A stretch of 64,000 bases of DNA from Paramoeba atlantica. Lineage: Eukaryota > Discosea. Under the pieces are notes generated by a model that did not search any database, was not told the DNA's origin, and saw nothing but the letters and a program-made list of their open reading frames with translations. The stretch lies in contig CDRNVI010000042.1 of assembly GCA_977017575.1 (NCBI GenBank), positions 119,756 to 183,755 on the forward strand. Reading direction: 5' to 3'. Below, piece after piece: positions 48,345 to 57,857 of the stretch. The position numbers and the translations under genes are program-made. Position 1 is the first letter of the stretch, and each line of letters opens with the position of its first letter.

Positions 48345-49079
48345 ATGTCTTCGAATCTGCGCGATCGACTGCTGCGCATTGTTCCCACGGGAGCTGTAGG
48401 CGTACCAGATGGTAAAGATATCCTTGATTCTTCCCTTCCGGAAGAAACCATAAGCAATATCTCAGACAGATGGATGGACAACGAAGAGTACAACAAAAAT
48501 GGGCCTCAGGATGAATCCAGCTATTCTAATAGAATGGTTTTCAAAGAATACTTTTCTCCCGATGAAGAAAGCGATCGATTCGCGTTACCTGATCAAGAAA
48601 TTTCTCAGATACGAGGCACACGTAAACAAAATGTGGAAAACTCGTCAGATGCATGTGGTGATGTATCGATTCCTCCACAACAAAATCTTCAATATATTCC
48701 TGCATTCAAAAGAGCACGTGTTCGGGACGCGCGCTCCGCCGTAGTCCTGCCCAGCAAATCGCAACCCGAAATATTCGCTGAGAATCCGAGCCTCGATGGG
48801 AGGAAAGTCGAGGCACCTGGGAAGGCCAAACATGGGCATTTCTCTGAGGGTGATCGCAAAAAGCATGCGGACAGGCAAGCTCGTCGTTTGGCACACTACA
48901 ATGCATGTAGGGATTATGCAACCGAGCACGAAGCTGAATACCGACGTAGAGAAGCTCTCACGACTCGACAACGTCTTAAAGAGGACAGATCTCGCAAACT
49001 TGACTTGATACCGAACAGAGATGAACCGTGCCCCCCACTCTCGAAATACATGTTTGAATATGTATCGAAATATGTTTGA
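48345..49079 (+). CDS. Uncharacterised charged protein (244 aa)
   Basis: I do not recognise this gene. It is the last + strand host gene of the cluster. The ATG follows two candidate acceptors, AG at about 48316 and 48329, both behind T-rich runs, which supports it being a real trans-spliced gene. The N-terminal 100 residues are acidic and polar. Residues 170-225 form a highly charged helix ('KKHADRQARRLAHYNACRDY', 'EAEYRRREALTTRQRLKED'), perhaps RNA-binding, followed by a short C-terminal 'LSKYMFEYVSKYV' helix. No membrane segment or catalytic motif. Confidence 0.65.
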   Translation: MSSNLRDRLLRIVPTGAVGVPDGKDILDSSLPEETISNISDRWMDNEEYNKNGPQDESSYSNRMVFKEYFSPDEESDRFALPDQEISQIRGTRKQNVENSSDACGDVSIPPQQNLQYIPAFKRARVRDARSAVVLPSKSQPEIFAENPSLDGRKVEAPGKAKHGHFSEGDRKKHADRQARRLAHYNACRDYATEHEAEYRRREALTTRQRLKEDRSRKLDLIPNRDEPCPPLSKYMFEYVSKYV

Positions 49080-49254
49080 ATCTGTTTCTATATTGTTTGT
49101 ATTCGGCTGTGAATTGATAGATAGAGCGCGAATTCAATCCTTAGTAGGCTCATGGTTTCCAAAATATTTTGAAATATGAAGCGTGTATAAACATCCACCA
49201 TAGAACCCCTTTATTGCCCATGTTGCACAATGTGTAAGTTTCCTATCCTTGGGT

Positions 49255-49684
49255 TTCCCATCCTTGGCGGTGTGGGCGTAGTTGGTAGACGGTGGGCCTT
49301 ACAACCTGCAGGTTGTTGGTTCGATTCCCGCTATCGACAAAACTCGCAACCTGGCGGCCTCACTACAAGGGGAAAGCGATCAGGAGTGCCTTCAAGGCCC
49401 ACACCCAACCCCGCTCCCCTGGAGGACCGACCCGGAACCGCCGAGCTGAACCAGGCTCCAGCGCAGCCGCTAAATTGCGAGCTGCTTACGCAAAGGAGGC
49501 TTGAGACACAGCCTACACGATGCAACGGGGTGGACGCCCGTCCTGGTAGCTACGGTTGGGTAGCCGTGCTCGGGCCGCAAGGCGCCGAGTGCCGTCTGGG
49601 AAGGGGGTAGCAAGACGATGAAAGTCGGTGACCTGAGACTCCACCCTAACGGTTGGCACTGCAGAGCCCTCCGTGTCTTCTTCT
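49255..49684 (+). mobile_element. tRNA-derived SINE with 11-bp target duplication
   Basis: A tRNA-like head (about 49266-49338) carries an A-box-like 'gtagttggtagacgg' and a perfect B box GGTTCGATTCC at 49318-49328, the internal RNA polymerase III promoter. The anticodon arm does not fold well, so it is not a working tRNA. A G/C-rich body of ~340 bases follows. The direct repeat 'tatccttgggt' at 49244-49254 and 49685-49695 brackets it exactly as a target-site duplication would. No poly(A) tail; the 3' end is T/C-rich. Confidence 0.65.
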
Positions 49685-49695
49685 TATCCTTGGGT

Positions 49696-50081
49696 AGGAA
49701 ACTACCCAAGGATTTCATTTCAAATACCCAATATTTCACGCACCAGCATACCAGACTGAGGTTTGTTGTGGTTTGGTTGGAAAGAGGTCAAAAAAAAGGC
49801 TGGGGAAACCTTGACCTCCTCCGGCGGGCATTACCGCCAGCAGGGCACCTGCAGTGAGCCTCACGGTAAGGACTCATAGTTCCGTACCATTGGTTTTTCA
49901 CTCGGTAATCCCGACTGCGTTGTCCCCGATATGTATTATTATATTATACTAGTATGTATCCGGCTCCGACTGTATCGGGAAACATGATAGCATAAAATTG
50001 GTTTCATGTAAAATTAAACAAGGAATCAAAACAATGGGCCGAGAGACATGAATGCGTTAATATTTCTCTGGTGTTCCACTG
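49696..50081. other. Intergenic, no gene seen
   Basis: Begins with an inverted echo of the SINE flank ('ggaaactacccaaggat'), includes a short G/C-rich stretch at about 49800-49890, then AT-rich sequence. Nothing else identified. Confidence 0.4.
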
Positions 50082-51840
50082 TTAAATTAACTTAATGCGG
50101 TGTTCCCTACTGAAAAGAGTGGTTCCACAATTTTTATATTTTTGCAGAGCTTGCTGCAGCACAGCAAAGGTCGCTTGCTGCCGAAACTCAAATTCTTTTG
50201 TTTGTACCGCTTTCGAACGACTTCCTGAATCGGCAACGTTTTCTTCAGAGAGAAGATCAGCAATAATAAGATGCACACCAGAAACTTTCAGTTTTTGCAA
50301 TATTAGATTTACAATCTTGTCCACATTCTTGGACACCGAAAACCCCTTTTCGATGGACCAACCCACACAAGTGTTGTCGACGGCTCCTATGATTGTGATT
50401 GGTAGGGCAAATGAGAAACTTTTTTCAAAAGCTATTGCCTCAGCATGTTCGATCTGCAGCTCCTCCTCAAAAGCATCTCCCAAGTGATGTTGTATTGTTC
50501 CATCGTCTTGATAAATGCACGCAGACCACCGAGTCGGCGTTGCATCTGATGCAAAAAGTACCGAATCTTTGTTAACATGGGTTGCAAAGCTCAATCTATG
50601 TGACTACACTACACGTATCGTGGAGATCATCTCCAAGATCATCGCTAAAGGTTCCTCCAAATTTACTTCTTTTTTGTCCCATTCAGTAATCTGACCAAGG
50701 TCACTTTGAATTTTTGTGACTCAACAAGAGGACGGCAAACCGCAGAAATCCAAGAAATCGGGAGTAGACACGGGAGATTGCTTCTATTGGCGCCTGGGCA
50801 CTCACTTGCCACGCTTTGAGCAGCGAATTGTCAATCGACCAAGTAAGACCCAAAGGAGTTTGGCGAAGCGAGATACCGCAAAACGTAAATTCAGCTTTAT
50901 GTTTTTCCGCAGTGATGTACTTCAAGCTTAGTCTTGCCCTAAGCTCAAAATTACGGATCAGAATATCTTTCCAGCGCATTTGCAGATGGGACGAAACATA
51001 AAAGCATAGAGAGTCATATACCACAATAATTAAACCGCCATCCTGCAGCCGGAGACAGCCTTGCGCTTCAGTCCACTTGACGTCTTCTTCAGGTACGTAA
51101 AGCTCCCTGCGTTCCTCAGCAGTAAGATTAAGGAGGGCACCCCACACTAGGGCTTGGCAAATACCGCATGCCTTTTTGTAGCCCATTGGAAGAACGCATG
51201 ATTGTAGTATAGTGTCTCCGAACCGAATGCAACACCGACGGCGCAATTTTTCACGGATCGGTATTTGGTAGTGAGCGTTACGTATATCCAGGTGTACTGC
51301 GCGAAGGCGATGGCGAGCAACATCTGTTTCACGTAGCAACTCAAGAATGCCTCCAACACTCAGAAGAGAAAAGGATACTTCCTTCCTTTGGGATGCATCG
51401 TTCAGAGTTCGTAGGTCAATTATAGCTCTTGCGGAGGAAGCGTCCTTAACGACGCTAAAATAGTTTCCCAATAACCCCTCTTGCCCTTTAGGAAAGTTCA
51501 TGTATTGTGTGAGAACACCCACTTTCCATAGATATCTAATTGGGGTAGCCCACTTTTCGTTGTTACATCTACTGTATATAGTTTAGTTTGTAGCTCTTCG
51601 GGGGGCCCATCAGAAGGATGGACATAACATGAATCTACAGGATCTTCATTCAGAAGGCGGATAGCAGTGCCTACAACTGGCATATCAAGGACTGTTCGCT
51701 TGTAGTCAATTGATGAGACAATAAATTTACCGCGTCCAACATTGGCTAATTCCGAAAGCGGGGCATCGATGGATGCGCAATACTTCCTTTCCAGAGCACA
51801 CTTGTATTTTTACAAACTTTTTTCTCTAAGCTTCCATCGC
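50082..51840 (-). mobile_element. Broken YR/LTR-kin retroelement (DIRS/VIPER-like), fossil
   Basis: Minus-strand remnant of a retroelement. Recognisable parts are a reverse transcriptase-like region (about 50701-51683) with a 'LDIRNAHYQIPI' palm segment, and a downstream RNase H-like region (about 50082-50594) with 'FASDATPTRW' and 'AVDNTCVGWS'. The order RT then RNase H, and the RNase H style, suit DIRS/VIPER-type elements, which are known from kinetoplastids; other LTR relatives cannot be excluded. No capsid, integrase or recombinase part and no terminal repeats were found. It is broken, with about three interruptions, and looks moderately old. Confidence 0.6.
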
Positions 51841-52145
51841 TAGCTTCATCTTTTTCTTCTTCTATGCCCAGCTCATCAGTGCTTTCCACACCCATGAGAT
51901 GAATGAAATATGGCATGCGGTACGTTCAGTATAAGGTGCCGTATGAGAAACTCCTGTGTAAATCCTAAATTCGACTGATGAAATAAGAGTCTTAATCTTC
52001 TTTTCTTTTTTCTCTGGATAATGTGCTTTACCACTAAATCCTAGAAAAACATAGACGTAGAACATGGTCTGTAGAAATGTATAAATTATGCATGATTTGT
52101 TTTTGGAGAAATAGTAATAAAATTTATATGTAATAATATACACGT
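51841..52145. other. AT-rich spacer
   Basis: No gene seen between the retroelement remnant and the G/C-rich block that follows; mostly AT-rich with TA-rich stretches near 52080-52145. Confidence 0.4.
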
Positions 52146-52524
52146 ATGTATGTCACGTGTATGTCACGCGGTCGGTGTCGGGGGCGTTTTTCCAATTGCG
52201 ACCACCACACGGGTCATGCTCCACTTCCAAAATCACACGCGCAAACATTCCCTCCACGGCAATGCGCGAACGCAGGAGAACCACGTGCCGCAGCCCACCC
52301 GTCAATTCGCCCGCCTCTGCAGGAAAACTCCGAAGCTGTCGAAGTCTTTCTACAAAGGATGCCGACACTTTCGGGCAATCAACTGTACCAATGTCTGTCC
52401 GCGCCTGCCGAAGCAGTCGTCGGCAGACCGCTCCAAGAGACCTCTCATGACGGTCTCGAGCCTTTTCAATAATTCGATCCTCCTCTTTTTGTTGAGATCC
52501 GTGAGATATACTTTAGATATTTAA
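52146..52524. other. G/C-rich block of unknown origin
   Basis: About 300 bases (52150-52450) are clearly richer in G/C than either side and stay open in several frames on both strands, including a minus frame (52153 to beyond 52368) with protein-like content ('FVERLRQLRSFPAEAGELTG', 'VLLRSRIAVEGMFARVILEV'). No frame starts convincingly or matches a family I know. It may be a fragment of a host gene or of a mobile element. Confidence 0.35.
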
Positions 52525-52600
52525 TGGCCCATGCTACGTTACATATTATATTCACTCAAAATAATAGTTTCGCGTGTTTTCCGTTCCTTTATTTATTCAC

Positions 52601-52906
52601 ATGTTACCAGAGTTTGCGCACACACCTATCGAAATGTCTCCTACGCACTCTATACGCACGAAAAATAAAGGTAACCTGATAAATGAAAAGGGGAAACGAT
52701 CAAGATCCAAGGAGAAGCGTGAAAATGCGAATACGCACAACAACCAAAAAACACGAAAAACTGATGGAAAAAGGAGTACGAATACATATTCACCAGGATT
52801 AGCAGAGGTAACTTTAGCAAGAAAGCATCCACAAAGAAAGCGAGCTAATTGTGAAGAGGAGTGCAAGAGAACTCGAAAGGGGGGGAGCTCTTCTTCTAAA
52901 ACGTGA
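52601..52906 (+). CDS. Small lysine-rich protein, doubtful (101 aa)
   Basis: From ATG 52601, after a T/C-rich run, a 101-residue frame is extremely basic: 'KGKRSRSKEKRENANTHNNQ', 'KTRKTDGKRSTNT' and 'RKHPQRKRANCEEECKRTRK'. It could be a nuclear or nucleic-acid-binding peptide. It sits in a transposon-rich region, has no similarity I recognise, and could be a chance frame in AA-rich DNA. Confidence 0.3.
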   Translation: MLPEFAHTPIEMSPTHSIRTKNKGNLINEKGKRSRSKEKRENANTHNNQKTRKTDGKRSTNTYSPGLAEVTLARKHPQRKRANCEEECKRTRKGGSSSSKT

Positions 52907-53059
52907 TTTTGGAAGCCCAAAAGTTGAATGGAGTATCATTTTATTTATTTTGTTTATTTATTTATTTTTACTTTTATTTTATATTCAATAATGCGATTAA
53001 TTGGTCTGTTTCAGCAGTTGAAGAGGGGGTTGTGAGACGAAGGGTTGTTCATATATTTA

Positions 53060-53442
53060 TAAACCCCCCACAGCGAAAAGTCACCCCCCTCTAACTTTTC
53101 AGCCAAGTGTCCGTTTGAGCTCATTTTTGTTGCATTTTGCTGTTCCCAACACAAAGACTATGCGCGTTATAGCATGAAACCAAGGCTCTCAAATGCGTGC
53201 ATCCGATAGATGGATTATCACTTTCTTCACATTTTTCAAGAGGCCAATTTCTCACACTTTAACAAATTATATCTTCTCCTCCCATGAGAATTCTAATTAT
53301 TTCTGTCCGTTTTTGCTGATTTTTGTTGCAAACGAGAGATCTCGTTCTCCTAGCAAAGATCTTTGCCGCTATTTTTTAATATTGACCCACTTGTGCCCCC
53401 TGGCCGCGGAGTGTTTGTTTTCCTAAATTATTGTGGTATGAC
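53060..53442 (+). mobile_element. Truncated copy of the 59452-60390 Tc1/mariner-type element
   Basis: Starts with the terminal sequence taaaccccccacagcgaaaa and is then almost identical to 59513-59844 (for example the whole 77-codon open frame at 53193-53426 recurs at 59597-59830). The match stops at 'ggtatgac', after which a different transposon (transposase, from 53443) begins. The right half and right terminus are absent. Confidence 0.9.
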
Positions 53443-54494
53443 AGCTGCGCCGCGAGGGCGTTGCTGATGTTGTTCCTCAGTCTATCCGAGTTTCGATGCA
53501 CCGCTTCGGACACAAAGGTAGAAAGCGTGTCCGCAAGCCCTACCTGTCCAAGCGCCATCGCAAGCTTCGGATGGACTTTGCCACGGCCCATGAGCACTGG
53601 ACAGTGCACGACTGGGCTCCAGTTGTATGGTCGGACGAGACGAAGATCTCGCGCTTTGAAACGGGGGGAAGTCTTTGGACATGGGGGACCCCGGGGGAGG
53701 AACTGGGTGAAAAAGGGGTAATTCCCACGGTAAAGTACGGAGGGGGGCACATCATGATTTGGGCGTGCATGTCCCGAAGCGGTGTGGGGCATGTGCGTCT
53801 AGTTCAAGGGAACCTGAACGCCACACAGTACGTCGAGATTCTTGAAGAGAATCTTGCCCCCTCCATCGAAACTATGGGTCTAGACCCCCCAATGGTCATC
53901 TTCCAACAAGATAATGACCCCAAGCACACAAGCCATTGTGCGCAACGGCACCTCCGGGGTACCGGGTTTGAAGTCATGCGGTGGCCCACGCAGTCCCCTG
54001 ACTTAAATCCAATCGAAAACGTTTGGGGGGAACTCAAGCGGCGCCTTGCAGCGCACGATGATCCACCAAGCGGGGTCCGAGAGTTGTGGGAGAGGGTAAA
54101 AATGGAATGGGCGAACATACCACCCTCAGTATGTCGTGCCCAGGTGGACAGTATGCCTGCCCGTATGAAGGCAGTGCTGAAGGCTCGTGGGGGGAATACT
54201 AAATACTAATTTTAGGGGCATAATCTCTCTTGGGCGATTACGTTTCATCTATTTTTTGGGACAAGATTTTCTCTATAATAGGTAGCAAAAAAACCTTTCG
54301 AATGCTAAACTTTTTTATATTCATTCTTATTTCTTTGGTAGAACGAACTGAGGTGAACTATCTACGGGTACTATTAGGTGACACTCATGCCTACACTACT
54401 AGCACACATTACCAGCGCAACGGTGATATTTAATCAATAGCTCTATACAAAAGAAAAAAAAACCGAAACATTCGAACGGTTTTTTTGCTGACTG
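53443..54494 (+). mobile_element. Tc1 (DD34E) transposon, 5'-truncated copy
   Basis: Carries the 3' two-thirds of a Tc1 transposase gene plus its 3' end, closing with a terminal repeat that reads, on the other strand, cagtcagcaaaaaaaccgtt. A TA follows at 54495-54496 and then the 3' half of a LINE reverse transcriptase. The left end is fused to another element at about 53443, so the DNA-binding part of the transposase and any left terminus are missing. Nearly identical to the copies at 61610-62901 and 62998-64000, hence recent. Confidence 0.9.
53496..54209 (+). pseudogene. Tc1 transposase fragment (catalytic part)
   Basis: Reads from 'MHRFGHKGRKRVRKPYLSK' to the stop without interruption. 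The frame is open upstream of 53496 to the junction at about 53443, but the N-terminal helix-turn-helix domains are absent. The catalytic triad is visible: VVWSDETK, FQQDNDPKHT and NPIENVW, with 34 residues between the second Asp and the Glu (DD34E). Truncated by fusion, so it cannot bind its own ends by itself. Confidence 0.9.
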
Positions 54495-54496
54495 TA

Positions 54497-55621
54497 TGCC
54501 GATGATATTGTGTTCTTTTCACCTGAAAGAAAGACGCTCCAAGAAATGTTAGTAGCCTTAACGAGAGTTGCAGAACGAGCTGGGCTTAAACTTAACATAG
54601 GTCCGTCAAAAACAGCTTGGATGGTAATCGGAGGACGATTGAACGTATGGACAAATGATACGATTACTCTAGGAAATTACGGCATTGTACCTAGGGCTGA
54701 CTCATATCGATATCTAGGCCACATGAAACACTCGCATAAGAATCGAGCCACTTTACAAGACCGTATACAATTAGCTTGGAGAGCATTTCATCGCTTAAAG
54801 CCGCTCTGGAGGGAACATTTAAGTGTAACGCTCCGCCTGAGAATATTTAATGCTCTTGTAACATCAGTTTTGTCGTACGGTTTAGCCTCTTTGGTTCCGA
54901 CAGGTGTAGAATTAAAGATACTTGACACAGAAGTCAATAAGATGCGCAGAATAGCGACAGGGACGCCGTTGTGGGATGGTTATAGCAAATACCAACATGT
55001 GCGCTGTATAGGGGAGAACCGAAAGTTTCAACGCTCCTGAGAGTCAACCGCGCTAAACTAGTTGGACACCTTTTGCGGCATGATTCCCCTATTGCGAATG
55101 TTGCATTATGGAACATAAGGGAAGAGGCACGCATACGCTCATTGACTGAAGCTTGTGCCCAGGATCTAGCAATAGATCCAATAGAAATGCACGAACGGGC
55201 ACTTGATCGATGTTCTTGGCGTAATCTTATTCAGAATTTGTACCAACGACTAGAACCTATCGCCTATTATAATCCTTTTGATTCAACTAAAAGAATAGCA
55301 GAAGTTGCAAAGATTTTGCAATCGAATCAAAACTCTCTGGAAAAATGGCACGCATTGCAGTTTCAAGAGGAGGGTGAGACACTTTGGCCCCATAACAACT
55401 TGCTTCATATATATTGTGATGGTTCAGTGAGAAAGCTTTCGAACAATATATTCGCAGGGGCATGTGCTGTAGCCTTCGAAGGAAACGAGATTCTAGCGAC
55501 TAACGACAAAACATTGGACTCTATTAACGCAACACCAATACGGGCAGAGCTTTCAGCTTTCTTATTGGCATACGGTGACCGCCAGCCCTGCCGCCAGTCT
55601 TGTTGTAATTTATGCTGCTAA
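54497..55621 (+). mobile_element. LINE fragment: 3' half of reverse transcriptase plus RNase H
   Basis: The fragment begins exactly at the catalytic box: the first codons give (Y)ADDIVFFSPERKTLQEML, then 'AGLKLNIGPSKTAW', 'YRYLGHMKH' and the thumb region. The frame shifts once near 55040 and continues as 55073-55621 with an RNase H-like segment: 'LHIYCDGSVRKLSNN' (Asp) and 'TPIRAELSAFLLAY' (Glu). It stops at 55621, short of a full RNase H domain. The missing 5' half of the same domain, ending in DVDY, is found at 61115-61609. The presence of RNase H points to the I/ingi side of the LINE tree. Confidence 0.85.
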
Positions 55622-55699
55622 CGAGCATGTTCCCCAACTGATCCGTTGGGTCCTCGATGCTTCAGAAGAAGCTGGATGAGTGGTGGTCGTGCTGGTGTT

Positions 55700-56180
55700 G
55701 GGGTCCTGATTGTCGCGTGAACTATTTTTTGGGAAATCTTTTGGAGGAATCTTTTTGGGGAGTGAAGAACACGGGTGCGAATTCGTCGTCGATGGTGCGT
55801 GTTCTGATGTGACTCGGTTCGCTTCTTTGGGATTCGGCGGTGATGATGCGTGTTCTGATCGAGATATGATTCGATTCGATTCGATTCTTGTATAGAAATC
55901 GGGGGCGGTGTCGTAGCGCTTTTGAAGCTAGAGAGTAGCTGGATCCCAGCGCGTGCGTCAGATTGCGTTGCATTATTTGCGAAGTAGATTTTCCTACGTC
56001 GAACGAGGTCTTTGGTCGATGCTACCAACGGATTTGTCTGTTGATGGGGCGGTGATGGGGCTTGAGCCGATTCTTGTGCGGGATTTGGCGGCAGTGATAC
56101 GCGTTCTGGCCGCGATGTTGTGACTTGATTGGATTCTTGCGTGGGATTTTGCGGCGGTGCGTGTTCTGGCCGCGGTGTTT
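55700..56180. repeat. Degenerate minisatellite, ~60-75 bp period
   Basis: Several imperfect units share 'gcgtgttctg(a/g)(c/t)c(g)' plus 'gattcttg(t/c)g(t/c)ggga' and '(ttt)ggcggtgatga'. Examples are at about 55798, 55847, 56068 to 56110 and 56155. A triple 'gattc' run lies at 55868-55885. The minus strand is open through it, giving a Pro/Gln/Arg-rich repeated peptide, which is likely a by-product of the repeat. Confidence 0.65.
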
Positions 56181-56830
56181 TTTTTTTTTTTTTTGGTACA
56201 TGGAGAAAATCTTTGCCACAACCGCCTCGACCGCCACCCGGTGTCCAACCGGCAGGCCTTTCTTGGTCGAGTGAGCTGGCCACCTTCCAGTGGCAAGATG
56301 AATGGGTGTTTCCACCCACGCACCTCAGGGGAGACACCTCATTACAGGGTAGTGCGAGACTTGCATACCAGAGTTTTGTTGAATCTCGGATTGCGTCAGA
56401 GACTCTGGTAGCTCACTCGCTAAAAACTCCACTGCTCCGGATTGTTAGTCCAGGAGCGCTCCTAGCGTGGAGAAACGAAGGACCTAGCCTAGAAAAAAGG
56501 ATCTAGTCCCTTCGCCTCTCCGGGAGATGGGGAGGGATAAAACCTCAGCTAGCACCAATGCCGTTCCACCTCCACCGAGGGGGTAGGGTTAGCGCGCTCG
56601 CTAACAACACACATGCCTCGGCAACGGGATGCTACCCCGTCTACGCCCCGGAACGCGGTTAACGACGCCGCGAACAAGGGTTGAACAGGAATAGGAACGG
56701 ACACATTCCCTCCTGCCAGCTCGGAAACCCTTACGTCGGAAGGCTGGGGTCGCCACGCCCCATCACCGGCAACGTTCCAATGCCGGGCTCCTGACCTCAT
56801 CTTCCCCTTCTGACGCACCCAAAAGGATAT
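56179..56830 (-). mobile_element. Probable retroposon in minus orientation with poly(A)
   Basis: On the minus strand a G/C-rich ~630-base sequence (from about 56830) ends in a run of 15-16 A (the T run at 56179-56193 on the given strand). An uninterrupted poly(A) at the end of a unit unlike its surroundings is typical of a LINE or SINE 3' end. A minus frame of 89 codons (56549-56818) lies inside, without recognisable similarity. No target duplication was identified. Confidence 0.5.
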
Positions 56831-56879
56831 GCCGTGGCAATGACGATCCAGTTAGGATAAACAAAAAGGGGTGTATTGC

Positions 56880-57442
56880 CGCTTGCACGTGTTCTGGGCG
56901 TCCAGCAAAGCCCTGTTAGTGCTGTAGAAAGAAAACATCGGAAATACGTTGTAGAGAAAGGATTAGAACCAGAGTATTTTCGTTGCATCGCTTTAACGGA
57001 TTGTGGAATGTTACATGAAGATGCCAAGGTCTTGATCAAAGCCCTTGCAAAACGAGCGGATTCTGACCCAAAAGTTATACTTGAAGCTTTTCAATTGGAA
57101 AATGAAAAGTTTGCGGCTTACACTATCGTATCGCAATTGCGGAACCACATACAGGGAGAAAAATGGCTAGGTGGCATAAGCCTTTGAAGCCAAATAATCT
57201 TCTAGTCTCCAAAGTCAAGTCTATCTCGTATTATTCAACATGGGCACAGATACAGGACCCAACAACAACATGGGCACAGATACAGGACACTAAACTCTGA
57301 GGGCTATTAAAAGGACAAAATTCCTTTTTGTTTAAGAAAGAAAGGTATTTTCTTTAGAAATAGATTTTTATATGAGGAAAATCCATATAAAAAGTGGGTA
57401 GGCTTCCGGTGGGCCTAGGAGGGTGCACACCAAAAAAAAATT
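56880..57442 (+). mobile_element. LINE 3'-terminal fragment A
   Basis: A + strand frame (to the stop at 57187) encodes 'VERKHRKYVVEKGLEPEYFR ... LHEDAKVLIKALA ... IVSQLRNHIQGEK', clearly homologous to the C-terminal part of the fragment at 57858-58380. A tandem ~32-base duplication with 'aacatgggcacagatacagg' lies at 57238-57290, and a run of nine or ten A at about 57433-57442 probably marks the 3' end. The 5' end is truncated and fused to unrelated sequence near 56915. Confidence 0.75.
57238..57290 (+). repeat. Short tandem duplication
   Basis: Two copies of 'caacatgggcacagatacag' in direct tandem within the 3' region of LINE fragment A. Confidence 0.85.
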
Positions 57443-57690
57443 ATATCTACGTATAAATATACATCATCATCATACGATAATGAGAACTTGTGAAAGTAAT
57501 TGAAGCATTTATATGTAGAATAAGAAGTATGCATGCTGATCGAATTATTTATGATTAATTATGCAGTGTGATTTCAAAAGACCTTTCCATTCACGCTCTT
57601 CCTCAAAAACCCCCTTTTTGTTTAATACCCCCTTTATATACCCGTGTGGGATGCTAATCCCCACGTGGGACGTACGAAACCATGTAGTCC
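57443..57690. other. AT-rich spacer
   Basis: AT-rich sequence between LINE remnants, with a possible small hairpin ('cccgtgtggga...tccccacgtggga', about 57643-57670). No gene seen. Confidence 0.4.
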
Positions 57691-57857
57691 TTAAATAAAA
57701 AACCAAGCATCAAATAGCTCCTCATCAAACGATTCTTGCTTCTCTTTCTTTGCACCAGCCGTCGGGGAGTAAACATTAAATATACACGCCTTCATCTTTC
57801 CAATATGCATTGCTCCTTTCATAATGCGATCATTGATCTTTTCAACACCTTTCAAGC
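57691..57857 (-). mobile_element. LINE fragment: apurinic endonuclease piece
   Basis: The minus strand reads 'INDRIMKGAMHIGKMKACIF' followed by 'NVYSPTAGAKKEKQESF' and 'DEELFDAW', the pattern of the central strand of LINE APE-type endonucleases (NVYAPT followed by an acidic helix). Only ~50 codons remain. It abuts a + strand LINE fragment, so two remnants are joined tail to tail or by nested insertion. Confidence 0.65.

Noticed and set aside
49266-49338. A functional tRNA gene
   Set aside because: The B box is perfect, but the anticodon arm and acceptor stem do not pair properly, and the unit continues into a SINE body with target duplication.
53193-53426. 77-codon frame that recurs identically at 59597-59830
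   Set aside because: The identity comes from duplicated non-coding transposon DNA, not from a conserved protein; no features of a real gene.
55618-56337. 239-codon minus-strand frame rich in Pro, Gln, Arg and a Lys run
   Set aside because: The frame is held open by a minisatellite and a poly(A) tract; not a credible protein.
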